49,827 nt of DNA from Clostridia bacterium. GTDB taxonomy: Bacteria > Bacillota > Clostridia > Lachnospirales > Bianqueaceae. Under the pieces are notes generated by a model, which saw only the letters and a program-made list of their open reading frames with translations, had not been told where the DNA came from and made no database searches. The first letter of the stretch is position 1, and each line of letters begins with the position of its first letter. This document shows positions 16,070 through 24,755 of this stretch, piece by piece. The position numbers and the translations under genes were made by a program. Location of the stretch: positions 1 through 49,827 of the forward strand of contig CAAFMN010000100.1 in NCBI GenBank assembly GCA_900764045.1, given 5' to 3'.

Positions 16070-16633
16070 TCAGTTCTGCTGTGTACGGTTCAGATTCAGT
16101 TCCTTGCGGTTCTGTGTCAGAATCTGGCGCTTCTGCTCCAGTCCTGCGTTGAAATTCTGTACCTTCGCCTGATACTCCTTCATGATATTCTCTACAGAGC
16201 CTACCGTGAATTCGCCCATCCGCTTCATCTGCTCATCAACCTGCTGCAACAGATCATCCGCATACTCCTTGGCTCCGATCTTCATGTCACGGGCTACCTT
16301 CTTGGAAGCTTCTACAATCTCTTCCGCCTGAGCATACGCACGCTTCGTCACCTCATGCTCGTTGATCATATTGCTGCGTTCCTCTTCCGCCGCCGCAAGC
16401 TTGGCGTCCGCTTCCTTCTGGGCATCTGCCAGAATTCGGTTCTTCTCCTCCAGCACCCACTTAGACTGTTCAATCTCGGTAGGCAGGCGCAGACGAATCT
16501 CCTTGGTAATCTCCAGGATCTCATTCCGCTCTACCATTACCTTATCGCTGAACGGCACTGCCTTTGCCTGCTCCAAAGCTTCGTCAATCGAAGCCAGCAA
16601 TTCATCAATTTCCGCCTGACGGTCTACTGCCAT
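16070..16633 (-). CDS. Predicted coiled-coil protein (conserved downstream of coaD)
   Basis: I do not recognise a characterised function. The 187-residue protein is almost entirely helical and charged, with long Glu/Lys/Ala heptads (for example KEADAKLAAAEEERSNMINE), no membrane segment and no signal. It resembles the peripheral-stalk style coiled coils of ATP synthase subunit b or V-type subunit H, which may cause automatic annotation as an ATPase; no nucleotide-binding motif is visible. Its ATG lies inside the coaD 3' end (29-base overlap) behind an AGGAGG-like site, so it is translated from the coaD message. A scaffold or division/sporulation role is possible but unproven. Confidence 0.75.
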   Translation of the reverse strand: MAVDRQAEIDELLASIDEALEQAKAVPFSDKVMVERNEILEITKEIRLRLPTEIEQSKWVLEEKNRILADAQKEADAKLAAAEEERSNMINEHEVTKRAYAQAEEIVEASKKVARDMKIGAKEYADDLLQQVDEQMKRMGEFTVGSVENIMKEYQAKVQNFNAGLEQKRQILTQNRKELNLNRTQQN

Positions 16634-17117
16634 CTTCCCTACCTCCTAGAATTTTCTCAATAATATTAATTGCCGCCTGCGGCACCAGGTGGCTGATATC
16701 GCCTCCATGCCGCAGAATATCCTTCACCACTGTAGAACTGATAAACGAATACTCCACATTGGTACAAAGAAAAATCGTCTCCATCTCCGGATACAGATTC
16801 CGGTTTGCTTGCGCCATCTGCAGTTCATACTCAAAGTCCGACACTGCACGCAGTCCTCGGACCACCGTCCTCGCCTGCTGCTGCTTCAAAAAATCCACCA
16901 GCAATCCGTCAAACGGAATGATCTCCACATTGTCCAGATGCGCAACGCCAGCCTCTATAATCCGGATTCTCTCCTCCAGCGAAAACATTGGCTGCTTATT
17001 GGCATTCATCAGAATACCGACAATCAGCTTATCAGCCAACTTGGCTCCGCGCTCAATAATATCCAGATGCCCCTTGGTCATCGGATCAAAGCTTCCCGGA
17101 TATACAAATACCGTCAC
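16605..17117 (-). CDS. coaD: Phosphopantetheine adenylyltransferase
   Basis: It transfers AMP from ATP to 4'-phosphopantetheine, the penultimate step of coenzyme A synthesis. The 170-residue protein has the nucleotidyltransferase motif YPGSFDPMTKGHL near the N-terminus, VVRGLRAVSDFEYELQMAQ in the middle and YSFISSTVVKDI, the second nucleotide-binding motif. The start is GTG at 17117, which overlaps the rsmD stop (GTGA) and has GGAG 7 bases upstream. The rsmD-coaD pair is conserved in Firmicutes. Confidence 0.96.
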   Translation of the reverse strand: MTVFVYPGSFDPMTKGHLDIIERGAKLADKLIVGILMNANKQPMFSLEERIRIIEAGVAHLDNVEIIPFDGLLVDFLKQQQARTVVRGLRAVSDFEYELQMAQANRNLYPEMETIFLCTNVEYSFISSTVVKDILRHGGDISHLVPQAAINIIEKILGGREDGSRPSGGN

Positions 17118-17680
17118 TCGTCTACTCCTTCATCCCGCCGCAGCAGCGTGAATTTGGTGATACGGTACGCTTTACTCTTTATCAGCCGAAGGCCTTCCGG
17201 CACTTCAAATTCTGTGTTTGCCGCCGATTCTACCACCATCAATCCGCCCGCCGCCAACAGGCCCTTTTTCATAATTTCCAGGCAAACCTGCTCTTCATAT
17301 CCCTTATGATACGGCGGATCCAAAAAGATCACATCAAATTCCGCCTTCTCCGTCATCAGACGTGTCAGGGCGCACAGCACATCCTCTGACAGGACTCGTG
17401 CCTTGGATGCCAGCCGTGTTTTCTCCAGATTCTTTTGAATGCAATCCACCGCCTGACGCCCGCGCTCCACAAATACCGCCTGATCGGCTCCACGGCTCAG
17501 CGCTTCCAAACCTGCCGCGCCGCTGCCCGCGAAGAGGTCCAGAAAACGGCATCCCGGCAGTTCAAACTGTATGCTCGAAAAAACCGCTTCTTTTCGGCTG
17601 TCTGCCGTAGGCCTCGTGTCCAGTCCATCCGGTGTCACCAATGAAATTCCCCGTGCAGACCCGGCAATAATCCTCGGCAT
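17114..17680 (-). CDS. rsmD: 16S rRNA (guanine966-N2)-methyltransferase
   Basis: It methylates guanine 966 of 16S rRNA using S-adenosylmethionine. The 188-residue protein begins MPRIIAGSARGISLVTPDG, has the SAM-binding motif LDLFAGSGAAGLEALSRGA and the catalytic DPPY (FLDPPYHKGYEE). Length is typical. It is the first gene of the rsmD-coaD operon and has a GGGGG-type ribosome binding site. Confidence 0.95.
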   Translation of the reverse strand: MPRIIAGSARGISLVTPDGLDTRPTADSRKEAVFSSIQFELPGCRFLDLFAGSGAAGLEALSRGADQAVFVERGRQAVDCIQKNLEKTRLASKARVLSEDVLCALTRLMTEKAEFDVIFLDPPYHKGYEEQVCLEIMKKGLLAAGGLMVVESAANTEFEVPEGLRLIKSKAYRITKFTLLRRDEGVDE

Positions 17681-17720
17681 TCTGAAGCCCCCTCACTTTT
17701 AAAAAATAATACACACCTTA

Positions 17721-17748
17721 ATTTTATCTGATTTTGCGGAAATGTCAA
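17721..17748 (-). promoter_or_regulatory. Promoter of rsmD-coaD operon
   Basis: The minus strand shows TTGACA (17743-17748) and TAAAAT (17721-17726) with a 16-base spacer. It is divergent from the SRP RNA promoter about 65 bases away. Confidence 0.65.
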
Positions 17749-17811
17749 GAACTTTTCATACAATTATGGTAAAATATATATTCGAGCCCTCTTCATCCTT
17801 CGAGAATTCAC

Positions 17812-17840
17812 TTGACATCCTCCGGACTCTCCGTTATAAT
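17812..17840 (+). promoter_or_regulatory. Consensus promoter of the SRP RNA gene
   Basis: TTGACA (17812-17817), a 17-base spacer and TATAAT (17835-17840) make a perfect sigma-A consensus, as expected for a highly expressed stable RNA. Transcription should start near 17847-17851. Confidence 0.85.
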
Positions 17841-17850
17841 ATAGATACTT

Positions 17851-18111
17851 CGTGCAGCCGGGGAGATAGCGGTGCCCTGTACCTGCAATCCGCTACAGCA
17901 GGGGTGATATCCGTCCGAGGTTCGTATCTGTAGGGTCTGCCGCGGGTGACGCGGTGTTGACGGTTGGGTCTTGCGCAATAGAATCTTCTGAACCGTGTCA
18001 GGTCCGGAAGGAAGCAGCACTAAGGGAGTCCTTCTATGTGCCGCGAGGAAACCTGGCCCGAGCTGGCTGCCCGTGTAACGCTTATGGGTGCGTATCGAAG
18101 ACGGATGCACG
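17851..18111 (+). ncRNA. ffs: Signal recognition particle RNA, large Gram-positive type
   Basis: This is the RNA core of SRP, which with Ffh targets membrane and secreted proteins. The SRP54-binding domain is unmistakable: GTGTCAGGTCCGGAAGGAAG with GCAGCAC follows at about 17995-18020. The ends CGTGCA (17851-17856) and TGCACG (18106-18111) pair, closing a molecule of about 261 bases. The 5' part has the two GC-rich loops of the Alu domain, so this is the long Bacillus/Clostridium form. It lies directly upstream of dnaX, as in B. subtilis. Exact ends are inferred from pairing. Confidence 0.93.
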
Positions 18112-18131
18112 GAGTAAAAAAGAACCTTTCG

Positions 18132-18162
18132 GCGTCTGATCTCCAGGATCAGATGCTTTTTT
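18132..18162 (+). terminator. Terminator after SRP RNA
   Basis: GCGTCTGATC (18132-18141) pairs with GATCAGATGC (18147-18156), with one G-T pair, followed by TTTTTT. No separate promoter is apparent before dnaX at 18196, so dnaX probably depends on read-through. Confidence 0.85.
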
Positions 18163-18195
18163 GTTAATGATTTCATTGGGAGGGAGGATACCATC

Positions 18196-19794
18196 ATGGC
18201 ATATCTGGCATTATACCGCAAATGGCGGCCGCGCACCTTTTCCGAGGTAATCGGTCAGGACGCCATCATGACCGCACTCAAAAACCAGGTCAAAAGCGGC
18301 CGAATCGGCCACGCCTATCTGTTCTGCGGAACAAGAGGCACCGGAAAAACTTCCACCGCGAAAATCTTTGCACGCGCGGTCAACTGTCTGCACCCGGTCG
18401 ACGGCGACCCCTGCAATCAGTGTGAGCTTTGTCTGGAAGGCGAGTCCGACTTCAATGTCATTGAAATTGACGCCGCCTCCAACAACGGTGTAGACAGCAT
18501 TCGCGAATTGCGCGAGGAGGTGCGTTATGCTCCTTCCCGCGGAAAATACAAAGTTTATATCATCGATGAGGTCCATATGCTCTCGACCAGCGCTTTCAAC
18601 GCATTGCTGAAAACCCTGGAGGAGCCTCCCGCTCATGTTATCTTTATTCTGGCGACAACGGAACCGCATAAGCTCCTACCTACCATTCTGTCCCGCTGCC
18701 AGCGTTATGATTTTCGCAGAATCAGCGCCAAGGATTTGACCGGACAGCTGATTCGGCTGTCCAAGGCCGAAGGTATCGACGCTGACGAAGCGGCGCTGAG
18801 CTATATCGCTGACGCCGCTGACGGCGCTTCCCGTGACGCGCTGAGTATCCTGGATCAATGCGCCGCTTTCTACATGGATCAGCGGATTACTTTGGAAAAG
18901 GTATTGGACGTATTAGGCGCAACCGATCGGCGACTGTTTTACACGATGACCGGGATTCTACTCACACACGATAAGACCGCCTGTCTCAAGGAACTGGAAG
19001 AGCTCTTTGCTTCCGGCAAGGATACCTCCCGCTTTCTTCTGGACTGGATCAGCTACTTGCGAAACATTCTGCTGCTGCAGATGATGGGAAACGAAGCGCT
19101 TTCCTTTATCGTCGCACCCGAGTCCGAGCTTGCCGGTCTCCGTGAAAATGCCGGCCGCACCGGTCCGGAGGCGATCAGCTACTATATTGAAGAATTATCC
19201 AAACTGGAGCTCTCTCTGCGCGGAGCCGCTGAAAAGAGGATTCTGTTGGAGGTCGGCCTGCTGCGTCTGTGCCGTCTGGAGGATACCATATCTGGAAGCA
19301 TTCTGGCGAGATTGGAACAGGTTGAGGGTAAAATTGCCCGCGGCATCCCAGTCGCGCCGACCGCTGCCGTGTCTGCTCCCGTCGCTGCTGCTTCCAAATC
19401 TCCGGAGCCTAAAAAACCGGCGCCAGCTAAGCCCTCGCAGCCTGCCCGTCCATCCGGCGCCGCTCTGCTCTCCGCTCAGCAATGGGCTGACCTCAAACAA
19501 CAGCTCATGCAGGAAAACCGAGGCTATTATATACTGAACATGATCCGCATGGAATCCGACGATACGGCGGTCTACCTGATCGCGGACCGGGCTGTATACC
19601 GAGATCAGCTTCTAGTTCGTAACCAGGAAAAGCTCAGTGATATCGCTTCCCATATCCGTGTCATACTGGGACGGGAAGTTCCGGTTCGCGCTCTTACCAA
19701 GGACGAATATGAAGTCCGTTCCGGGCAGAGTGCGCCGGATCAGGGATTGGATTCTCTGATCGCAAGTTTTGGCGGTCCTGTCAGGATCGAATAA
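18196..19794 (+). CDS. dnaX: DNA polymerase III subunits gamma and tau
   Basis: This is the clamp-loader ATPase of the replisome. The 532-residue protein starts AYLALYRKWRPRTFSEVIGQ, with Walker A GTRGTGKTSTAK, a zinc module with cysteines in CLHPVDGDPCNQCELC, Walker B IIDEVHMLS and sensor region LPTILSRCQRYDF. A Pro/Ala-rich linker at about residues 390-420 leads to a C-terminal domain. The ribosome binding site GGGAGGGAGG is strong. It is the first protein gene of the SRP RNA-dnaX-ybaB-recR group. I did not find an obvious frameshift signal for making a short gamma form. Confidence 0.96.
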   Translation: MAYLALYRKWRPRTFSEVIGQDAIMTALKNQVKSGRIGHAYLFCGTRGTGKTSTAKIFARAVNCLHPVDGDPCNQCELCLEGESDFNVIEIDAASNNGVDSIRELREEVRYAPSRGKYKVYIIDEVHMLSTSAFNALLKTLEEPPAHVIFILATTEPHKLLPTILSRCQRYDFRRISAKDLTGQLIRLSKAEGIDADEAALSYIADAADGASRDALSILDQCAAFYMDQRITLEKVLDVLGATDRRLFYTMTGILLTHDKTACLKELEELFASGKDTSRFLLDWISYLRNILLLQMMGNEALSFIVAPESELAGLRENAGRTGPEAISYYIEELSKLELSLRGAAEKRILLEVGLLRLCRLEDTISGSILARLEQVEGKIARGIPVAPTAAVSAPVAAASKSPEPKKPAPAKPSQPARPSGAALLSAQQWADLKQQLMQENRGYYILNMIRMESDDTAVYLIADRAVYRDQLLVRNQEKLSDIASHIRVILGREVPVRALTKDEYEVRSGQSAPDQGLDSLIASFGGPVRIE

Positions 19795-19801
19795 GTTTTC
19801 C

Positions 19802-19830
19802 TTGCATTTATGCCGGGAATACGCTACAAT
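19802..19830 (+). promoter_or_regulatory. Possible internal promoter for ybaB-recR
   Basis: TTGCAT (19802-19807), 17 bases, TACAAT (19825-19830) lie in the dnaX-ybaB gap. This may give ybaB-recR their own transcript in addition to read-through from dnaX. Confidence 0.5.
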
Positions 19831-19867
19831 ATTATTATGAGTAAGTATCAGAAGGAGGATGTCAGCA

Positions 19868-20221
19868 ATGGCAAAACGAGGTGGATTTAACGGCGGTATG
19901 CCGGGAAATATGGCAAATCTGATGAAGCAGGCGCAGAAGATGCAGCGTCAGATGGAGGAAATGCAGAAGGAACTGGAGACCAAAACCGTTGAAGCAACGG
20001 CCGGAGGTGGCGCTGTCCGCGCGGTAGTAAATGGCCGCAAAGAGATCGTTGAGATCGAACTGAAGCCGGAAGTCGTCGATCCGGATGATGTGGAAATGCT
20101 GCAGGACCTGATCGTTGCCGCTGTCAATGAGGCGCTACGCAATGCCGATAGCATGGTGAACAGCTCCATGGGACAGATCACCGGAGGTCTGAATCTCAAC
20201 CTGCCCGGCGGAATGTTCTAA
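19868..20221 (+). CDS. ybaB: YbaB/EbfC family nucleoid-associated protein
   Basis: YbaB proteins are small dimeric DNA-binding proteins of the nucleoid. The 117-residue protein has a Gly/Met-rich N-terminus, the helix MANLMKQAQKMQRQMEEMQ, and the family core GGGAVRAVVNGRKEIVEIEL. I start it at ATG 19868; the in-frame ATG at 19859 abuts the AAGGAGG site too closely to be used. Located between dnaX and recR as in most Firmicutes. Confidence 0.93.
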   Translation: MAKRGGFNGGMPGNMANLMKQAQKMQRQMEEMQKELETKTVEATAGGGAVRAVVNGRKEIVEIELKPEVVDPDDVEMLQDLIVAAVNEALRNADSMVNSSMGQITGGLNLNLPGGMF

Positions 20222-20222
20222 G

Positions 20223-20822
20223 ATGGAATACTTTGGGAACTCTATGGCCGCGCTGATCGATTCCCTGGCAAGGCTGCCAGGAATCGGCCGAAAATCGGCT
20301 CAGCGTCTGGCCTTTTACATTATTCAGATGCCTCCTGAGGAGGTAGAAGAAATGGCGCATGCCATGGTGGACGCCCGTACAGGCATTCACTACTGCAAGG
20401 AATGCTGCACCTTAACCGACGGAGACCTCTGCCCGATCTGTGCGGATTCCACACGGGATCACAGCACGATCATGGTTGTAGAAGATTCCCGGGATATGGC
20501 CGCCTATGAGCGCACGCATCAGTATAAGGGGCTGTACCATATTCTGCATGGCGTGATCTCCCCGTTAAATGGCGTAACTCCGGCCGATCTCAAGATCAAA
20601 GAGCTTCTGGAGCGTCTGAAGGATGAGCGGGTCAAGGAATTGATTCTGGCAACCAATCCCACCGTAGAGGGTGAAACGACGGCGATGTATATCTCCCGCC
20701 TGGTCAAGCCTCTCGGCATCACTGTCAGCCGAATCGCCAACGGTGTGCCTGTGGGCGGAGACCTGGAGTATATCGATGAGATGACGCTGACACGCGCGTT
20801 GGAAGGCCGAACGGATTATTGA
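20223..20822 (+). CDS. recR: Recombination mediator protein RecR
   Basis: RecR works with RecO and RecF to load RecA at single-stranded gaps. The 199-residue protein has an N-terminal helix-hairpin-helix (LARLPGIGRKSAQRLAFYI), a four-cysteine zinc finger (CKECC and CPIC) and a Toprim domain beginning IMVVEDSRDMAAYERT. The ATG is one base after the ybaB stop and has no strong ribosome binding site, so it depends on coupling. Confidence 0.96.
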   Translation: MEYFGNSMAALIDSLARLPGIGRKSAQRLAFYIIQMPPEEVEEMAHAMVDARTGIHYCKECCTLTDGDLCPICADSTRDHSTIMVVEDSRDMAAYERTHQYKGLYHILHGVISPLNGVTPADLKIKELLERLKDERVKELILATNPTVEGETTAMYISRLVKPLGITVSRIANGVPVGGDLEYIDEMTLTRALEGRTDY

Positions 20823-20829
20823 ATCAAAG

Positions 20830-20867
20830 GGGCGTTGCACGGTAAAACCGGCAATGCCCTGTTTTTT
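20830..20867 (+). terminator. Terminator between recR and the MATE gene
   Basis: GGGCGTTGC (20830-20838) pairs with GCAATGCCC (20851-20859), with the inner stem CGGT/ACCG, followed by TGTTTTTT. The MATE ribosome binding site starts just after the T-run, so expression of the transporter must pass this hairpin or use a promoter I do not see. Confidence 0.85.
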
Positions 20868-20878
20868 CGGAGGTATAC

Positions 20879-22201
20879 ATGACACATGATATGACCACCG
20901 GCAGCATTACCGGCGGACTTTTACGCTTTGCCCTGCCATTGATGCTGGGAAATCTCCTGCAGCAGTTCTATAACATCGCGGATACCTGGGTTGTCGGCCG
21001 TTTTCTCGGCGCCGACGCGCTGGCGTCTGTTGGCTCTGCTTATACCCTGATGGTTTTTCTGACTTCCATCCTTTTGGGACTGTGCATGGGCAGCGGCGCC
21101 TTTTTCTCCATTTTATTCGGCCGCAAGGATGAGGAACGCCTGAAACACAGTATTTTTCTCTCCTTTTGTCTGATTGGCGCGGTTACCCTGCTCCTGAAAG
21201 GTTTGGTATTCGCCGGGCTGGATCTGATCCTTCGCCTGCTGCAGGTTCCAGTGGAACTAACTGTATTGATGCGCAGCTATCTGTGGGTCATCTTCTGGGG
21301 CATTCCGGCCACCTTTTTATACAACTACTTTGCCAACCTACTCCGTTCTGTGGGGAATTCTTCGACACCTCTGGTCTTTTTGGCTATCTCCGCACTGCTC
21401 AATATCGCTCTGGATCTGGTCTTTGTCCTGGTATTTCATTGGGGTGTGGAAGGCGCTGCCAGCGCTACTGTCATCTCGCAATATGTCTCCGGTCTAGGGA
21501 TTCTGCTCTATACCCTGCTTCGCTTCCCCAACCTGCGGATCCACCGGCAGCACATGACCTGGGATGCTTCCATCCTCCGGGATATCAGCCGTCTGTCCTT
21601 TTTGACCTGTATTCAGCAATCGGTCATGAATCTGGGCATTCTGATGGTGCAGGGACTTGTCAACAGCTTCGGAGCAGTGATTATGGCCGCTTTTGCCGCC
21701 GCTGTTAAAATCGATTCTTTTGCCTATATGCCTGTACAGGATTTTGGCAACGCGTTCTCAACTTTTGTCGCGCAAAACTACGGTGCCGGAGAACATCAGC
21801 GCATCCGCCGGGGAATCCGCAGCGCGTTTCTGTGTTCCGCCCTGTTCTGTGCTGTCATCAGCCTGCTGGTCTGCCTCTTCGCCCGTCCCCTGCTGCAGAT
21901 CTTTATCGATCCCGGTGAAACACAGATTCTCAATGCCGGTGTACAGTACCTCTGGATCGAAGGCTCCTGCTATATCGGCATCGGTCTGCTATTTTTGCTC
22001 TATGGTTATTATCGGGCCATCAACCGCCCCGGGATGTCCGTCATTCTGACCATCGCTTCCTTAGGGACACGAGTGCTTCTCGCCTATCTGCTCTCCTCTC
22101 GGATCGGTGTAACCGGCATCTGGATATCCGTCCCCATTGGCTGGGCGCTGGCCGATTTTATAGGCATCGGCTATTATCAGAAACTGCAAAAAACAAAATG
22201 A
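20879..22201 (+). CDS. MATE family efflux transporter
   Basis: MATE proteins export cationic drugs or metabolites using Na+ or H+ gradients. The 440-residue protein has twelve predicted membrane segments in two related halves; family marks are MLGNLLQQFYNIADTWVVGR at the start of the first half and SFAYMPVQDFGNAFSTFVAQ in the second. The short N-terminus (MTHDMTTGSITGGLLRFALP) is typical of the DinF/VcmA-like clostridial branch. Substrate cannot be predicted. It is convergent with araD and shares a bidirectional terminator with it. Confidence 0.92.
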   Translation: MTHDMTTGSITGGLLRFALPLMLGNLLQQFYNIADTWVVGRFLGADALASVGSAYTLMVFLTSILLGLCMGSGAFFSILFGRKDEERLKHSIFLSFCLIGAVTLLLKGLVFAGLDLILRLLQVPVELTVLMRSYLWVIFWGIPATFLYNYFANLLRSVGNSSTPLVFLAISALLNIALDLVFVLVFHWGVEGAASATVISQYVSGLGILLYTLLRFPNLRIHRQHMTWDASILRDISRLSFLTCIQQSVMNLGILMVQGLVNSFGAVIMAAFAAAVKIDSFAYMPVQDFGNAFSTFVAQNYGAGEHQRIRRGIRSAFLCSALFCAVISLLVCLFARPLLQIFIDPGETQILNAGVQYLWIEGSCYIGIGLLFLLYGYYRAINRPGMSVILTIASLGTRVLLAYLLSSRIGVTGIWISVPIGWALADFIGIGYYQKLQKTK

Positions 22202-22202
22202 C

Positions 22203-22250
22203 AAAAGACAAGACGGCCGGATCCCTTGAGATTCGGCCGTCTTGTCTTTT
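22203..22250. terminator. Bidirectional terminator between MATE gene and araD
   Basis: AAAAGACAAGACGGCCG (22203-22219) pairs perfectly over 17 bases with 22234-22250. T-runs lie on both sides, so it ends both convergent genes. The araD stop codon overlaps the distal arm. Confidence 0.93.
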
Positions 22251-22959
22251 AGTTCTGTCCATAATAGGCATTGGCTCCATGCTTTCTGAGGAAATGCTTG
22301 TCCAGCAGCTCCTGCTGCATGGGTGCATACAGCGCTTCCTGCGGAGCTGTCTGTCCCCGCAGCGCCGCTGTATAATACGCCATATGTGCCAGCTGTTCCA
22401 ATACAACCGCATGGTATACCGCTTCATCGGGATCCTTGCCCCATACAAACGGACCATGTTCGCGGACCAGCACAGCCGGGATCTGCGACGGATCCCGTTT
22501 CTGGAATGTCTCAACGATCACAAGACCTGTATTTTTTTCATACTCCGTCCCGATCTCCTCCGGCGTCATGGGACGAGTACAGGGAATCGGGCCATAGAAA
22601 TAATCCGCGTGGGTGGTACCCAGAGCCGGAATCTCCGCCCCTGCCTGCGAGAAGATTGTCGCCCAGGTAGAATGCGTGTGAACGATCCCGCCTACTTCCG
22701 GAAATGCCTTATACATCTCCAGATGCGTCGCCGTATCGGAAGACGGCTTATAGTGTCCTTCTACTATATTGCCATCCATATCCACCACAACCATATCCTC
22801 TGCCATCATGGAGTCATAGTCCACACCGGAGGGCTTGATCACGACCAGTCCCTTTTCACGGTCGATTCCGCTCACATTGCCCCATGTAAAGATGACCAAT
22901 CCATGTTCCGGCAAAGCCATATTGGCTCGAAACACTTTTTCTTTTAATTGTTCCAGCAT
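22249..22959 (-). CDS. araD: L-ribulose-5-phosphate 4-epimerase
   Basis: It converts L-ribulose 5-phosphate to D-xylulose 5-phosphate, feeding pentoses into the pentose phosphate pathway. The 236-residue class II aldolase-fold protein has GNVSGIDREKGLVVIKPSGV, the zinc-binding HTHS (VGGIVHTHSTWATIFSQ) and the later zinc His in LVREHGPFVWG, plus the family signature TTHADYFYGPIPCTR. Length is near the usual 231. It starts 4 bases after the upstream kinase gene, forming a two-gene operon. Confidence 0.93.
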   Translation of the reverse strand: MLEQLKEKVFRANMALPEHGLVIFTWGNVSGIDREKGLVVIKPSGVDYDSMMAEDMVVVDMDGNIVEGHYKPSSDTATHLEMYKAFPEVGGIVHTHSTWATIFSQAGAEIPALGTTHADYFYGPIPCTRPMTPEEIGTEYEKNTGLVIVETFQKRDPSQIPAVLVREHGPFVWGKDPDEAVYHAVVLEQLAHMAYYTAALRGQTAPQEALYAPMQQELLDKHFLRKHGANAYYGQN

Positions 22960-22963
22960 ATTC

Positions 22964-24559
22964 TCATCTCCAGATTCCGGACTCTACCGCTGCGCGTTCA
23001 ATGGAGAGGCCTTTTTTATAATTCTCAATAAAAGCTGCAAAACCAGCAACATCCTTCGGATCCGGCTCCATCCGGATGCCTTCTTCTCCTGCAAAAATCT
23101 CCTGATCCAGGTACTCAGTCAACGTCTCATCCGGACGACGGTTCTTCATATATGCCGCCAGCAGGGCAATTCCCCAAGCGCCGCCCTCACCGGCCGTCTC
23201 CATGACAGATACCGGCGCGTCCATGGCTGCCGCCAGGAACCGCTGCCCTACGCCCTTGGTCTTAAAGAGACCGCCATGTCCCAGTACCTTATCAATCCGA
23301 ACATTTTCCTGACGCAGAATATCCAGACCTACCTTCAATGCGCCTAGTGAAGTGTACAGGTGTGTCCGCATAAAGTTGGCCAGGGTAAAACGGCTCTCTG
23401 GAGAACGCACGAAGAGCGGACGGCCTTCTTCGAAGCCCGTGATATGCTCCCCTGAGAAATAGCAGTATGCCAGAAGGCCGCCGCAGTCCGGATCGCCTTC
23501 CAGGGCCTTATTGTATAGCTTTCCATACAGTTCGTTTTTACTCGGATGAATTCCCATCAGCTCCGCAAACTCCTGGAACAGGCCGACCCATGCGTTCAGA
23601 TCAGATGTACAGTTATTGGAGTGGACCATGGCAACCAAGTCGCCCGCGGGTGTCGTCACCAGATCAATCTCCGGATACACCTTAGACAGCTCATGCTCCA
23701 ATACGATCATCGCGAATACAGAAGTGCCGGCAGACACGTTGCCAGTCCTGGCCGCCACACTGTTGGTCGCGACCATTCCTGTCCCTGCGTCCCCTTCCGG
23801 AGGACACATCGGAATTCCCGGCTGCAATGTCCCGCTCACATCCAGAAGCGCCGCACCCTCTGCGCTGAGTGTGCCTGCAGGATCCCCGGCAAGCAGGATC
23901 TCCGGCAGGATCTCCTCCAGCTTCCATGGATAATTTTTATCCGCAATCAGTTCGTCAAACTGCTGCAACATCCGTGCATTATACACTTTCTTCTCTGTAT
24001 CGATCGGAAACATTCCGGAGGCTTCTCCGATCCCCAGCACCTTTTTCCCGGTAAGCTTCCAATGAATATAGCCTTCCAGCGTTGTCATGAAACGAATCTG
24101 CGGCACATGCTCCTCGCCGTTCAATATTGCCTGATAGAGATGGGCGATACTCCAGCGCTGCGGAATCGCGTGCTGAAAAAGCTCTGTCAGCTGCTCCGAA
24201 GCCGGTCCCGTAATGTTATTGCGCCATGTACGGAAGGGCGTCAGCAGTTCTCCCGCTTCATCAAAGGGCATATAACCATGCATCATCGCGCTGATGCCAA
24301 TGGCTCCGATGGTCGTAAGAGGAACCTGATACTGCTCCTTGACATTTCTGGCAAGGTCGCTGTAGCAGGACTGCAGCCCCGTCCAGATATCCTCCAGACT
24401 GTATGTCCAGATGTTGTTCTCATACCGGTTCTCCCAATCATGGCTGCCGCTGGCCAAGGGAACACCCTTATCATCCGCCAGAACCGCCTTGATACGCGTT
24501 GATCCGAATTCAATTCCCAATACGGTTTTACCCTGTATAATTCGTTCTTGAATCTCCAT
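22964..24559 (-). CDS. FGGY family carbohydrate kinase, probably pentulose kinase
   Basis: It should phosphorylate a ketose using ATP. The 531-residue protein has the actin-like ATPase fold of the FGGY family: phosphate-binding GIEFGSTRIKAVLADD at the N-terminus, WRNNITGPASEQL, the C-terminal GHGGLFKTKGVGQRFLAAA and AGEGGAWGIALLAAY. Position next to araD suggests L-ribulose as substrate, but it does not have the layout of classical E. coli AraB, so xylulose or another pentulose remains possible. It has its own promoter. No arabinose isomerase or transporter is adjacent. Confidence 0.88.
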   Translation of the reverse strand: MEIQERIIQGKTVLGIEFGSTRIKAVLADDKGVPLASGSHDWENRYENNIWTYSLEDIWTGLQSCYSDLARNVKEQYQVPLTTIGAIGISAMMHGYMPFDEAGELLTPFRTWRNNITGPASEQLTELFQHAIPQRWSIAHLYQAILNGEEHVPQIRFMTTLEGYIHWKLTGKKVLGIGEASGMFPIDTEKKVYNARMLQQFDELIADKNYPWKLEEILPEILLAGDPAGTLSAEGAALLDVSGTLQPGIPMCPPEGDAGTGMVATNSVAARTGNVSAGTSVFAMIVLEHELSKVYPEIDLVTTPAGDLVAMVHSNNCTSDLNAWVGLFQEFAELMGIHPSKNELYGKLYNKALEGDPDCGGLLAYCYFSGEHITGFEEGRPLFVRSPESRFTLANFMRTHLYTSLGALKVGLDILRQENVRIDKVLGHGGLFKTKGVGQRFLAAAMDAPVSVMETAGEGGAWGIALLAAYMKNRRPDETLTEYLDQEIFAGEEGIRMEPDPKDVAGFAAFIENYKKGLSIERAAVESGIWR

Positions 24560-24594
24560 ATTGACCTCCCCAAAACATGTATATATTTAGTTTA

Positions 24595-24623
24595 ATCCTA
24601 TCATAACCCATCCCCGACGTCAA
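24595..24623 (-). promoter_or_regulatory. Promoter of the kinase-araD operon
   Basis: TTGACG (24618-24623) and TAGGAT (24595-24600) on the minus strand are separated by 17 bases. I see no clear palindromic operator between it and the kinase start. Confidence 0.55.
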
Positions 24624-24697
24624 GCCTTTTTAGAATATTGAACACTTTCCATTCTTTTCAAACTTCTCCTGGGTGTACCAAGTTTTATGGGATTCTC

Positions 24698-24726
24698 TTG
24701 ATTTTCCCACCGGCTTATAGTATCAT
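24698..24726 (+). promoter_or_regulatory. Promoter of decayed hydrolase gene
   Basis: TTGATT (24698-24703), a 17-base spacer and TATCAT (24721-24726) precede an ACGGAGG site and the ATG at 24756. The expression signals appear intact although the gene is broken. Confidence 0.5.
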
Positions 24727-24755
24727 AAGCAAAAGATATTGAAACGGAGGTCGCA

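Noticed and set aside
17900..17940. tRNA-like T-loop sequence (GAGGTTCGTATC)
   Set aside because: It lies within the SRP RNA Alu domain, and no tRNA cloverleaf can be drawn around it.
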